From NCBI GenBank assembly GCA_965248035.1, contig OZ252054.1, forward strand, positions 1,178,001 to 1,242,000: 64,000 nucleotides of DNA, in the 5' to 3' direction. Position numbers and translations under genes: made by a program. Shown here piece after piece: positions 8,805 to 18,084 of the stretch. The notes beneath the pieces are model-generated. The model was not told the DNA's origin, did not search any database, and saw only the letters and a program-made list of their open reading frames with translations. This stretch comes from BJGV01 sp964194745 (GTDB lineage: Bacteria > Pseudomonadota > Gammaproteobacteria > Burkholderiales > Nitrosomonadaceae). The stretch's first letter is position 1, and each line of letters starts with the position of its first letter.

Positions 8805-10820
8805 TTAGATTATACTTTTCACTGTCTTCACAACATTCTCCACGGTGAAGCCAAAGTGTTTAAACAGGTCGCCAACAGGGGCAGATTCACCAAAAGTGGT
8901 CATACCCACCACTGCCCCTTCAAGTCCCACATATTTATGCCAGTAATCAGCGATGCCTGCTTCCACCGCAACACGCTTCACATCCTTCAGTAGTACACTG
9001 TCCTGGTAGGCTACGTCTTGTCGGTCGAATAAACTGGTACATGGCATTGACACCACCCGGACCTGGACACCTGTTTCGGCCAGCGCCGTTTGTGCGTTCA
9101 TCGCTAGTCCAATTTCTGAGCCAGTGGCGATAATGATTGCTTGTGGTTTGCCGTCTGCTGCCTCTGAAAGAATATAACCACCTTTATCGATCGATTTAAT
9201 TACAGCGGCATTCCGCTTTTGGAATGGTAGGGTCTGGCGGCTGAAAATGAGTACTGAAGGACCATCCTTACGCTCAATCGCACGTGCCCAAGCTACGGTC
9301 GACTCGACCGAATCGCAGGGTCGCCACACGTCCATGTTAGGAATGTAGCGCAGTGTCGCAGTTTGCTCTACCGGCTGATGCGTCGGACCGTCTTCGCCCA
9401 GCCCAATAGAGTCGTGCGTAAACACGAACAGGTTGCGGATTTTCATCAGGGCTGCCATACGCAAAGCGTTACGAGCGTATTCCGAGAACATTAGGAATGT
9501 GGCGCCGTAGGGGATGATACCGCCGTGCAGAGATAATCCGTTCATTATGGCACTCATGCCGAACTCACGTACGCCATAATAAATATAGTTGCCACCGGTT
9601 TCTCGACTGATTCCTTTAGAGCCAGACCACAAAGTAAGATTAGATCCTGCCAGATCGGCGGAACCGCCGACTAGTTCTGGTAAAACTGAAGCCAAACCCT
9701 CAATAGCATTTTGTGAAGCTTTTCGACTAGCTATGGTTTCTTCTTTTTCATTGACGAGGCTAATAAATTTGTCTACATGTTCGTGCCAATTGGCTGGCAG
9801 CTCTCCCGCCATGCGGCGTTTGAACTCAGCGGCTTCACTTGGATACTTCTTGGTATATTCATCAAGCCTTTGAATCCATTCTGCTTCTAGCTTCTTACCT
9901 TTGGTGTGGCTATCCCACATGTCGTAGATTTCCTGGGGTATCTCAAAGGGCAAGTGGTTCCAGCCGATGTGCGGGCGAGAAGCGGCAACTTCCGCATCAC
10001 CCAGCGCCGCGCCGTGGACTTCGTGGGTACCGGCTTTGTTGGGAGAACCCATGCCGATTACAGTCTTGCAGCAAATCATTGAAGGCTTTCCGCTGGCCTG
10101 CTTGGCCGCTTCAATAGCTGACTCGATTGCTACCGGGTCGTGACCGTTGACGTTAGGCACTACGTGCCAACCATAAGCCTCAAAACGCTTAGGCGTATCG
10201 TCACTAAACCAACCTTCTACATGACCATCTATGGAAATGCCGTTGTCGTCGTAAAAACAGATTAGCTTGCCTAGTCCCAAGGTTCCTGCTAATGAGCAGG
10301 CCTCATGGGAAATTCCCTCCATCAGACAACCATCACCAAGGAACGCATAGCTGTAATGATTAACAATATCAAAATCGGGACGATTGAATTCGGAAGCAAG
10401 AATTTTTTCTGCCAAGGCCATACCCACCGCGTTAGTGAGACCTTGCCCTAAAGGACCAGTGGTGGTTTCCACGCCAGGTGTGTAGCCATATTCAGGGTGA
10501 CCTGGAGTTTTGGAGTGAAGCTGACGAAAGCGCTTGATCTCTTCTATTGGCAAATCATAACCAGTGAGGTGTAACAGAGCATAAATCAACATCGAACCAT
10601 GTCCATTGGAGAGCACGAAACGGTCGCGATCAGCCCAATTGGGGTTAGCTGGATTATGACGCAAATGGTGAATCCATAGTACTTCGGCGATTTCAGCCAT
10701 ACCCATAGGCATGCCGGGATGACCAGAATTGGCTTTTTGCACAGCGTCCATCGCTAGTGCACGAACAGCACTGGTTAGGTTCTTAAACACTGGCGGGTCA
10801 AAGTCTTTAAATGTTCCCAT
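8805..10820 (-). CDS. tkt: Transketolase
   Basis: Thiamine-diphosphate enzyme of the pentose-phosphate and Calvin cycles, transferring two-carbon units between sugar phosphates. From the ATG at 10820 (GGGAG 8 bases upstream) the product is about 671 residues, normal for bacterial TktA. Motifs seen: N-S-G-H-P-G near the N terminus, the ThDP motif beginning G-D-G-C-L-M-E-G and ending D-D-N, and G-L-G-E-D-G-P-T-H-Q-P in the pyrimidine-binding domain. The 21 codons before this start are open but lack family similarity and are rejected. It heads the tkt-gap-pgk-pyk-fba series, with a tandem repeat just upstream. Confidence 0.95.
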   Translation of the reverse strand: MGTFKDFDPPVFKNLTSAVRALAMDAVQKANSGHPGMPMGMAEIAEVLWIHHLRHNPANPNWADRDRFVLSNGHGSMLIYALLHLTGYDLPIEEIKRFRQLHSKTPGHPEYGYTPGVETTTGPLGQGLTNAVGMALAEKILASEFNRPDFDIVNHYSYAFLGDGCLMEGISHEACSLAGTLGLGKLICFYDDNGISIDGHVEGWFSDDTPKRFEAYGWHVVPNVNGHDPVAIESAIEAAKQASGKPSMICCKTVIGMGSPNKAGTHEVHGAALGDAEVAASRPHIGWNHLPFEIPQEIYDMWDSHTKGKKLEAEWIQRLDEYTKKYPSEAAEFKRRMAGELPANWHEHVDKFISLVNEKEETIASRKASQNAIEGLASVLPELVGGSADLAGSNLTLWSGSKGISRETGGNYIYYGVREFGMSAIMNGLSLHGGIIPYGATFLMFSEYARNALRMAALMKIRNLFVFTHDSIGLGEDGPTHQPVEQTATLRYIPNMDVWRPCDSVESTVAWARAIERKDGPSVLIFSRQTLPFQKRNAAVIKSIDKGGYILSEAADGKPQAIIIATGSEIGLAMNAQTALAETGVQVRVVSMPCTSLFDRQDVAYQDSVLLKDVKRVAVEAGIADYWHKYVGLEGAVVGMTTFGESAPVGDLFKHFGFTVENVVKTVKSII

Positions 10821-10890
10821 GGAACAAACTCCCTTGCTTAACAAGTAACTAAAGAAATAAAAAAACGTACAACACACCCGCACAAACAGG

Positions 10891-10919
10891 GTGACGATAT
10901 TAACAGTGTGACGATATTA
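10891..10919. promoter_or_regulatory. Tandem 12-bp repeat upstream of tkt
   Basis: The 12-mer gtgacgatatta occurs twice (10891-10902 and 10908-10919) with a 17-base period, about 70 bases before the tkt start. The placement between ntrX and tkt suggests a regulator-binding or promoter element for the carbon-metabolism genes. No regulator can be assigned from sequence alone. Confidence 0.35.
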
Positions 10920-10993
10920 TTGGGTAAAGGTATTATCGCTTAAGAAACGAAGCCAGACAACTACGATGAACTTTAGAGCATCTGCTTTTGGCA

Positions 10994-12244
10994 TCAGCGA
11001 CTTCGTAGCCTGATACCTAATAGTTTGAGTTTACGATAAAGGTGCGTGCGTTCCAGTCCTGCTCGCTCTGCCACTCGGGTCATGTTGCCGCTTTCATGAT
11101 CTATAAGTTGCTCAAAATAATATTTTTCAAATAAATCACGAGCTTCGCGCAAAGGAATGTTAAGCGGGATACTCGGAACAGATTGCACCGGCGCTGGAGC
11201 CGCCAGTATCCGCTTCACGTCATCAGCTGAAATTTCTTCGCCAGTGCAGGTTAGTGCTAGAGAACGTACCGTGCCTGTGAGTTGCATGAGATTTCCAGGC
11301 CAGTCGTAGTTGCGCAAGGCATTAAGAGCAGCAGTATTGAACTGTTGCAGAAATGCGTCACCTGATTCAATACAGTGAGAGAGAATCTGGTTGGCTAGTT
11401 CGGGAACATCTTCTCGGTGTGCCCTTAATGCAGGGACATTGATACAAAGGCCGCTTAAAGCTTCATATAATTTTGGATCATAGTCGCCTTGTGCCGTTAG
11501 CTCCGCGAGCTGCAGGGATGTAGCACAAATAAGCCGGACGTTGTACTTATCCAGTTTGCCCAACAGTTGCAGCAAGCCGTTTTGTTCTAACCTGCTTAAG
11601 ATGCTTATTTCTTTAATAAATAGCAGTCCATCTCTTGCCTGCTCAAGTAAATCAAATGGGGCATTCGCTAGAGATGTAATCGTATCCGGCTCTATCCAAG
11701 GTGTGTTAGGGCGATGAAGAAAGCGTGCGCATAGTTCCATCCCTACTCCTTGTTCGCCAGTGAGGAGTAGTGGTGTTTTCAGGTTGGCGATCTGTTCCAG
11801 TCTCTTTTTTAGGTCTGCGATCAACAGTCCTTTTCCCAGACTTGCAAGAGAAAGGGTGGAGGAAGGTTTGCTTTTACTCCCATGTAATGCGTGCCCCACC
11901 GTACTTAATAACATTTGTAGTGGTACTGGTTTTTCTAGATAGCCATATGCACCAATACGCGTTGCTTCAACAGCAGTTGCTATGGTGCCGTGTCCTGACA
12001 TTACTACTACAGGCATGGTAAGTAGCCCATTACTTGCCCACTCTTTCAGCAGAGTGATGCCATCGGTATCTGGCATCCAGATATCTAGTAGTACCAGATC
12101 AGGGCGCGTTTGGTTCCGCCAGATACGCGCCTGTTCCGCATTTTCTGCTAATGCTACACGGTAACCCTCGTCACGTAAGATTTCAGATAGCAGTTCACGT
12201 ATGCCTACTTCGTCATCGACGACGAGAATTGTATTATTGAGCAT
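10994..12244 (-). CDS. ntrX: NtrX-family response regulator with a degenerate AAA+ domain
   Basis: Response regulator, 416 residues: receiver domain at about 1-120 (phosphoacceptor D54, K105), a central AAA+-like domain at about 140-330, and a C-terminal Fis-type helix-turn-helix (R-V-A-E-R-A-G-L-E-R-T-H-L-Y-R-K-L). The ATPase core is damaged: the Walker A segment reads G-E-Q-G-V-G-M-E, with Met169 where Lys is expected; the Walker B acidic pair is K-E (K211) rather than D-E; and no GAFTGA loop is visible. It should therefore bind DNA but not remodel sigma-54 polymerase. It lies 69 bases downstream of the ntrY-like kinase gene, its presumed partner. Confidence 0.85.
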   Translation of the reverse strand: MLNNTILVVDDEVGIRELLSEILRDEGYRVALAENAEQARIWRNQTRPDLVLLDIWMPDTDGITLLKEWASNGLLTMPVVVMSGHGTIATAVEATRIGAYGYLEKPVPLQMLLSTVGHALHGSKSKPSSTLSLASLGKGLLIADLKKRLEQIANLKTPLLLTGEQGVGMELCARFLHRPNTPWIEPDTITSLANAPFDLLEQARDGLLFIKEISILSRLEQNGLLQLLGKLDKYNVRLICATSLQLAELTAQGDYDPKLYEALSGLCINVPALRAHREDVPELANQILSHCIESGDAFLQQFNTAALNALRNYDWPGNLMQLTGTVRSLALTCTGEEISADDVKRILAAPAPVQSVPSIPLNIPLREARDLFEKYYFEQLIDHESGNMTRVAERAGLERTHLYRKLKLLGIRLRSR

Positions 12245-12313
12245 AATTATAAGATTAACTCCTCCATTATTATGTTGTGAAATATCTTATTGTTCTTGCA
12301 TAGTTGGCTATGA

Positions 12314-14488
12314 TTATGCGATTTCATGATTAATAGTTGAATTGTCACTGGATGCAATTGGTAGGGTAATGGAAATATGAGCTCCGTTAGGATGGATATT
12401 TTCAATTTGAATCATGCCATTGTGTTCTTCTACGATCTTTTTTACGATGGGAAGTCCAAGCCCCGTACCTTTGAATTTGGTGGTAACGTAGGGTTCAAAC
12501 GCGTGCGTTCTGACGTGATCGGGGAAGCCCCTGCCATTGTCGCTCAGACTGAGTCGTACACCATCTTTTACTATTTCCGTGCACACGGTGATAACGGGTT
12601 CCACTGTATCAGCCAGCGAATCTTGGGTATTTTGCAGAAGATTGTGAATCACTTGGCGTAACCTAGCCGAGTCTCCTTTCACTGGCGGCAAGTCGGGGGT
12701 TAAAGCTAAGTGTATGTGTGAGAGCAGCTCCCCCCCTTCCGCTATACTTGTTGTTTCATACAATGCTAGTACTTCCTGTACCAGTTTATTGAGATCCAAT
12801 AAGCGCAATTCTAGTTCTGGTGCGCGCGCATATTCGCTAAACTCATTAACCATTGTCTTTAGTGCTTCCACTTGATTGACGATAGTTTCAGTAGACTGCC
12901 TCAAAATTTCTGCCTCCTGCGGTCCTAGTTTTTCAGCAAGCTTTTGCTGCACACGTTCAGCGGAAAGTTGTATCGGCGTGAGTGGGTTCTTAATTTCATG
13001 GGCTAGGCGTCGTGCTACTTCACCCCACGCGGCAGTACGCTGTGCCTGTAGCAAATTAGTAATGTCATCAAATACTACTACACCGCCCCCTCCTGAGACA
13101 TGTGGAAGACGTGTTCCACGTAACAGCAACACTTGGTTGATGCCATTGCCAGGGCGCTCTATTTGCCGTTGCCACTCGCCGGTTTTTCCAGTCTGGAATC
13201 CTTCCCGTATTCCAGTTTCTAAGGCAAGGAGCTGAGGTTCTCGCTTAGTGCATTCCTCCATGGTTAATCCCTCAAGGCTAGCCAATGGAACCTTCAGAAT
13301 ATACTCTGCGCTAAGATTTGCAGTACGCATGCGTAAGCTTTCATCGAATACGAGGACGCCGGATGAAAGGTTAGCTAGGATACTTTCCAGATAGGCCCTA
13401 GCACTCTCTACTTCATGCTGATTGTGTTGTGCCGCAGTACGAGCCTCTTCCAGTTGCTGGGTCATGAGGTTGAATGATTCGGTCAATACTCCCAGTTCAT
13501 CACGACTTTGTACCGGAAGGCGCCTGCTGAAGTCTCCCTGAGCCACAGCGCGAGTGCCTTCTGCCACCATACCTAGTGGTTTGCTGAGCCGTTCACTGAT
13601 GAGGAACGCTGCAGCTAACGCAGAAAAAAGTGAGAGCAGAAGCACCAGTGTTAAAGTTATTCCATAGAGCTCCTTCAATCCCTGGCGAGATAGCGACAAT
13701 TCCTCATAATCACGATATATCGCTTGAACTATTTCCGCGTCTTCTGCAAGCTGCTTTGGTACTGGTTGCAACAATTGCAAGATGCGGATGTCTCCCTCTA
13801 GATTCAGGACATTGACAGGAACTGGTTCAACCACACGCAAATACAAGCCTTTTCCTGGGATGGACTCAACGGCGCTATAGGCCTTCTGCATTCTTACTTG
13901 GCGCATCACCGCTGTACTTGGCATATCCGGGAGTTCCATACCCTCAGTATCAGAAAACGCTATTACCTTTCCATCCTTATTAAATAGAGTTGCTTCTTGC
14001 ACCTTCGATTGCTCTAGCAGTTGGTTTAGTTCCGGCAGCGGTAGAGCAGATTGCCCGGATAGAGTGAGGGCGGTGTCCTGAGCTTTCTTCCGCAATTCAT
14101 CCAATAGGTTGTCTAATATGGTACGCCCAAGGCTTAAACCTCCTTCTAATGCTTGGTCAACCTTGACGTCAAACCAGGATTCGATACTTTTTCCGAGGAA
14201 TTGTACTGATGTGCTGTACACCAATACACCTGGAAGAATTGCCATCAGAGAGAAAATCAGCAACAGGCGCAACGCTAGTCTAGAGCCCAATACTCCTGTT
14301 TTAAGTCTGCGCCTGAGCCTCCACAGCAGATATCCTACTAGCGCCATAAGAAATAGCACGAAGCCAACATTGAGCTGAATTAGAAGCTGATATTTTCGTT
14401 CAAAAAAATCAGTATCATCACCTGCAATTGCTAGCAAAAACAACATTACTGCGCTTAAACCGACACCAATAATAATGATATATTTCAT
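12314..14488 (-). CDS. ntrY: NtrY-family membrane sensor histidine kinase
   Basis: Sensor kinase of 724 residues, partner of the adjacent NtrX-like regulator. Hydrophobic segments near residues 1-20, 35-60 and 70-95 and another near 285-305 enclose a periplasmic sensing region. A HAMP linker follows (about 305-360), then a PAS-like domain, the HisKA box with phosphoacceptor His in A-H-E-I-K-N-P-L-T-P-I, and a HATPase domain with D-N-G-R-G-F and T-G-L-G-L-P-I-V. The length matches NtrY. The signal sensed is unknown; in other bacteria NtrYX links to nitrogen, redox or envelope status. The DUF4390 gene ends inside its first codons (4-base overlap), so they are translationally coupled. Confidence 0.9.
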   Translation of the reverse strand: MKYIIIIGVGLSAVMLFLLAIAGDDTDFFERKYQLLIQLNVGFVLFLMALVGYLLWRLRRRLKTGVLGSRLALRLLLIFSLMAILPGVLVYSTSVQFLGKSIESWFDVKVDQALEGGLSLGRTILDNLLDELRKKAQDTALTLSGQSALPLPELNQLLEQSKVQEATLFNKDGKVIAFSDTEGMELPDMPSTAVMRQVRMQKAYSAVESIPGKGLYLRVVEPVPVNVLNLEGDIRILQLLQPVPKQLAEDAEIVQAIYRDYEELSLSRQGLKELYGITLTLVLLLSLFSALAAAFLISERLSKPLGMVAEGTRAVAQGDFSRRLPVQSRDELGVLTESFNLMTQQLEEARTAAQHNQHEVESARAYLESILANLSSGVLVFDESLRMRTANLSAEYILKVPLASLEGLTMEECTKREPQLLALETGIREGFQTGKTGEWQRQIERPGNGINQVLLLRGTRLPHVSGGGGVVVFDDITNLLQAQRTAAWGEVARRLAHEIKNPLTPIQLSAERVQQKLAEKLGPQEAEILRQSTETIVNQVEALKTMVNEFSEYARAPELELRLLDLNKLVQEVLALYETTSIAEGGELLSHIHLALTPDLPPVKGDSARLRQVIHNLLQNTQDSLADTVEPVITVCTEIVKDGVRLSLSDNGRGFPDHVRTHAFEPYVTTKFKGTGLGLPIVKKIVEEHNGMIQIENIHPNGAHISITLPIASSDNSTINHEIA

Positions 14489-15120
14489 GGTTTATCCACA
14501 AGAATAAGCCTCTGCGAAGGCAGCGTTATTCTCCATTGCAGCATACCGGAGCTTAAATTCCACTCTTTAGAACCAAAGGCTTCTACCTGGAACGGTTTTG
14601 GTAGTCGCGACAGATCGAGCCGCATACGCAACTTTGCGATATATTCCATATCTTGCTGTAATTCGGAACTCTCGAAGATAGGACGATTACGCACTCGGCT
14701 CAAGACTCGTAGCGCTTCCTTTAGAGTGCTGAAGCTTTGTTTTTGCAATAATGCGCCACTTAAACGGTATTGGCGTGTAAGCGCATAATAGCTTAACGCG
14801 TCTCGCTGTTTATTCCGGGCAATTTTTTTATCCAGCCAATACCAGCGTGGACTTACTAGTCTAAAATCGGTTACAAAGTAAAGCACGATACCTTTTTTGA
14901 GCGCTTTTTCCAAAGTAGGGTTCAACACTATCTTAAAGTCAGCGTTGAACTGGTAACCTTCGTCGATTGCATCTAGCGCAACAAATTCTACCTGTATGTC
15001 TTCTGCATGGGCTGTGAAGGCTAACAAAAGCACTGCAGTCAGCAACATTGTTGCGACCGCACGTAACAGTTGCGCAATGGGGTTAAACTTTGTGCAACAG
15101 GGTATAAAAGAAACCATCAT
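14485..15120 (-). CDS. DUF4390 family secreted protein
   Basis: Protein of the betaproteobacterial DUF4390 family, always found between rsmB and ntrY. It has a hydrophobic signal-like segment ending in T-A-H-A-E-D, then a domain with Y-W-L-D-K-K-I-A-R and Y-A-L-T-R-Q-Y-R-L-S motifs. Function is unknown; export to the periplasm and an auxiliary role to the NtrY sensor are inferred from the signal peptide and the conserved neighbourhood. The start is uncertain: the frame is open to 15186, but the 5' end overlaps rsmB. I place it near 15120, where two adjacent ATGs occur; an internal ATG just before the hydrophobic core is also possible. Confidence 0.8.
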   Translation of the reverse strand: MMVSFIPCCTKFNPIAQLLRAVATMLLTAVLLLAFTAHAEDIQVEFVALDAIDEGYQFNADFKIVLNPTLEKALKKGIVLYFVTDFRLVSPRWYWLDKKIARNKQRDALSYYALTRQYRLSGALLQKQSFSTLKEALRVLSRVRNRPIFESSELQQDMEYIAKLRMRLDLSRLPKPFQVEAFGSKEWNLSSGMLQWRITLPSQRLILVDKP

Positions 15121-16360
15121 GCTGAGAATCCGGCAACAGTTGTCCGTCAAGTACTTCCACTTTAGGTAGAGGTAATGTACGGGCATCTGAATGATGACGC
15201 AAAAATTCTTTCACCTGCAGCTTGTTTTCCTCAACAAATACAGAGCAGGTAACGTAGAGCAATTTACCATCTCTGGACAGGATCTGCCATAAAGCATTGA
15301 GAATTTTCTGCTGAAGATCGACAAATTGGTCAAGGTCACCCTCGCGTCGGAGCCATTTAATATCAGGGTGACGGCGCACCACGCCCGAGGCAGAGCATGG
15401 GACGTCAGCCAAAATTCGATCAAACAATTTGCCATCCCACCATTCTGACGGGTTAGCTGCATCTCCGCAGACGATGTGATATCTATTGAATACTAGGCGT
15501 GCAAGATTTTGTGTCACCAGCGTAAGTCGTTTAGGGTCATTGTCAAGTGCGGTTAATTCCACATCTGCTAATTCCAGGAGATGTCCACTTTTACCACCAG
15601 GAGCTGCACAAGCATCCAGTATATGCATTCCATCTTGCGTGTCCAAAAACGTCGCAGCTAATTGTGCACCTGCGTCCTGTACCGAAACCAGTCCTTGGGA
15701 AAATCCTGGTAGGTTTTCCACATTTACCGGTTGTTCTAGCCTGAGTGCGTTATCCCATATTATCTGTGCGCTCATACCGTTCTTATTTAGCCGTTCTAGA
15801 TATTCCAGCACACCAATTTTGTGCTGGTTGACTCGTAGCGTCATTACTGGGCGTTGATTACTTGTTACTAGCATCGCCTTATAGTTTTGGGGATATTGCA
15901 CACGGAGTTTGTCTATCCACCACTGTGGATGGGAATATTGCCCTACTTCGTTTTCAGCTGTTGCTTTCAGCAGAGTCTCACGCTGACGTATGAAACCGCG
16001 TAACACTGCATTGATTAATCCCTGTACACCCCTACCACAGCTTAGGCTCAAGGATGTGGTCACGGCATGATCAACCACCGCATAAGCAGAAGTTCTGCTG
16101 TATTGCAGCTGATACAAGCCTACTAGCAATAAGCAGCGCAGATCTTGGTCCCTCAGTGGTTTGTTCAGTAACAGTCCTAGCAAAGCATCAAGTTGCCCGT
16201 AAAAGCGCATCACACCATAGCTTATATCTTGAATAGCTCCACGTTGTTGGTCAGAAAGGGTGGAGTGCACACGCCATGATTCCTGCAATACGACAGTCAG
16301 GCTCGCGCCGGCCAGTACCTTACCCACTGCGTGCGCGGCTATACGCTGAGTTTTAATCAT
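15083..16360 (-). CDS. rsmB: 16S rRNA (cytosine-967-C5)-methyltransferase RsmB
   Basis: Methylates C967 of 16S rRNA before 30S assembly. The 425 residues contain an N-terminal NusB-like RNA-binding domain (about 1-140) and a C-terminal Rossmann methyltransferase. SAM-binding L-D-A-C-A-A-P-G-G-K-S-G-H and the two catalytic cysteines in D-V-P-C-S-A-S-G and Y-V-T-C-S-V-F are intact. The start overlaps the stop of fmt by 4 bases (coupled translation). The htpX-like gene sometimes found nearby in Betaproteobacteria is absent. Confidence 0.95.
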   Translation of the reverse strand: MIKTQRIAAHAVGKVLAGASLTVVLQESWRVHSTLSDQQRGAIQDISYGVMRFYGQLDALLGLLLNKPLRDQDLRCLLLVGLYQLQYSRTSAYAVVDHAVTTSLSLSCGRGVQGLINAVLRGFIRQRETLLKATAENEVGQYSHPQWWIDKLRVQYPQNYKAMLVTSNQRPVMTLRVNQHKIGVLEYLERLNKNGMSAQIIWDNALRLEQPVNVENLPGFSQGLVSVQDAGAQLAATFLDTQDGMHILDACAAPGGKSGHLLELADVELTALDNDPKRLTLVTQNLARLVFNRYHIVCGDAANPSEWWDGKLFDRILADVPCSASGVVRRHPDIKWLRREGDLDQFVDLQQKILNALWQILSRDGKLLYVTCSVFVEENKLQVKEFLRHHSDARTLPLPKVEVLDGQLLPDSQHDGFFYTLLHKV

Positions 16361-17292
16361 TCTGGTACCGTAAAGCGGTCACCAGGCTGTAATGAATGTC
16401 CTGCAAGAAATTCCACCGCACTAAGTTTCTTTCCACCAGGTTTTTGTACGACTTCCAGTACCAGCGTACCATTACCACATGCCACTGCTATGCCTTCTTG
16501 CCCTGTTGTAAGAATTTCACCTGGGTTGCCTGTGTTGCTGGTAGTTACTCTCGTTTGCAATATTTTCAGAGGAACCCCATGTACTTTAGAGTGTGTGCCA
16601 GGATGGGGATTGAATGCTCGTACGGAACGACTGATTCTTTCTGCGCTCAACCGCCAGTCTATTTCCGCTTCCTTTTTTTCCAGTTTTGGTGCATAGCTTG
16701 CATTCGTCTCATTTTGCGGTGTCGCAACGAGTTTTTCATTTGATAAGAGCTTGAGTACGTCTACAATGCAATGTGCTCCCAGTATGGCAAGCTTGTCGCA
16801 CAGTGTCTTAGTGGTGTCATTATGGACAATAGGGATACTTTGTTGCATTAGTATGGCGCCGGTATCGAGACCTTGATCCATCTGCATGATGGTAATACCG
16901 GTTTCTCGTTCGCCGGCTAAGATTGCTCGCTGAATTGGTGCGGCACCACGCCAATGTGGTAACAAAGAAGCATGGATGTTGAGACATCCGAGGCGAGGGA
17001 TGCTCAAAACTGTTGTAGGCAAGATTAGCCCATAAGCCGCGACCACCATTACATCTACACCGATTGTTGTTAGCTGAGCATGTATCCCAGGTTGTTTTAG
17101 CGAATGTGGTTGCAATAAAGCAAGCTCGTGTTCTTGTGCCAGCAATTTAACTGCACTAACATTTAGTTTCATGCCACGTCCAGCAGGACGGTCAGGCTGA
17201 GTCAGGACAAGTGCGATCTCATGCCCTGCATCTATTAGTGTTTCAAGTGCGTGAGCAGCAAACGTCGGTGTACCGGCAAAAATGATTTTCAT
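16357..17292 (-). CDS. fmt: Methionyl-tRNA formyltransferase
   Basis: Formylates initiator Met-tRNA using 10-formyl-tetrahydrofolate. 311 residues, the usual length. N-terminal Rossmann start M-K-I-I-F-A-G-T-P-T-F-A, the catalytic signature C-L-N-I-H-A-S-L-L-P-H-W-R-G, and the Q-M-D-x-G-L-D-T-G motif are all present; the C-terminal OB-fold tRNA-binding domain follows. It lies between def and rsmB in the standard def-fmt-rsmB order, 131 bases from def and coupled to rsmB. Confidence 0.97.
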   Translation of the reverse strand: MKIIFAGTPTFAAHALETLIDAGHEIALVLTQPDRPAGRGMKLNVSAVKLLAQEHELALLQPHSLKQPGIHAQLTTIGVDVMVVAAYGLILPTTVLSIPRLGCLNIHASLLPHWRGAAPIQRAILAGERETGITIMQMDQGLDTGAILMQQSIPIVHNDTTKTLCDKLAILGAHCIVDVLKLLSNEKLVATPQNETNASYAPKLEKKEAEIDWRLSAERISRSVRAFNPHPGTHSKVHGVPLKILQTRVTTSNTGNPGEILTTGQEGIAVACGNGTLVLEVVQKPGGKKLSAVEFLAGHSLQPGDRFTVPE

Positions 17293-17423
17293 GTTTAGCT
17301 AACTTAGATATCGTTAGGTGTTTTGATTTACGCTTGACGCCTCCATAAGCCGTGAATAAACATGTATTATCACGCAAGTAGCTCAATTGCCCATGGGGTA
17401 TATCCGGAAATAAAGATTATCAG

Positions 17424-17927
17424 TTACATCACGCTTCGTTGTTGTTTTCTTAATTTTTCTCGAAGGCGCGTTTGTTTTAGCCGTGATAGATATTCAACGA
17501 ATACTTTTCCTATTAAATGGTCCATTTCATGTTGAATGCATACTGCCAGCAATCCTTCAGCTTCGAGCATAAAAGGATCTCCATTAATATTTAGTGCCTT
17601 GACTGTAACGCGCTCAGCGCGCCGTATTTTCTCAAAAATTCCTGGTACTGACAGACAACCCTCTTCACAGTCAGACTCACCGATAGCGGCGGTGATTTCC
17701 GGGTTGATTAACACGTGTAGCAGGTCATGGGTGTCAGATGTGTCAATTATAATCACACATTGGTGCACATCTACCTGTGTCGCTGCTAAGCCAATTCCAG
17801 GAGCGGCATACATTGTTTCTGCCATGTTGTGTACCAAAGTACGAATTTCATCAGTTACTTCTGGCACTTTAGTTGCTACTGTATGTAGCCGTTCATCCGG
17901 GTATTGCAATATCTTCAGAAGAGCCAT
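17424..17927 (-). CDS. def: Peptide deformylase
   Basis: Fe2+/Zn2+ hydrolase that removes the formyl group from nascent proteins. The three motifs are intact: G-I-G-L-A-A-T-Q, E-G-C-L-S-V-P-G and Q-H-E-M-D-H. From the ATG at 17927 the protein is 167 residues and begins M-A-L-L-K-I-L-Q-Y-P-D, the family N terminus. The frame extends six codons upstream (M-N-K-H-A-F) without a better ribosome-binding site; I prefer the shorter form. Divergent from the LysM gene. Confidence 0.95.
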   Translation of the reverse strand: MALLKILQYPDERLHTVATKVPEVTDEIRTLVHNMAETMYAAPGIGLAATQVDVHQCVIIIDTSDTHDLLHVLINPEITAAIGESDCEEGCLSVPGIFEKIRRAERVTVKALNINGDPFMLEAEGLLAVCIQHEMDHLIGKVFVEYLSRLKQTRLREKLRKQQRSVM

Positions 17928-18084
17928 AAAAGCGTGCTTATTCAAGCTTTAATATTTAATAAACTAAATGCAGAATTTAAACCATATTAACCTATTTTTT
18001 TATATATATTGCCAATAGTTAACCCATGTGTCATTTTATATTACTGTGCCCGAAAACCGGGTTTTTTCTGTGACTGAGGGTTTC

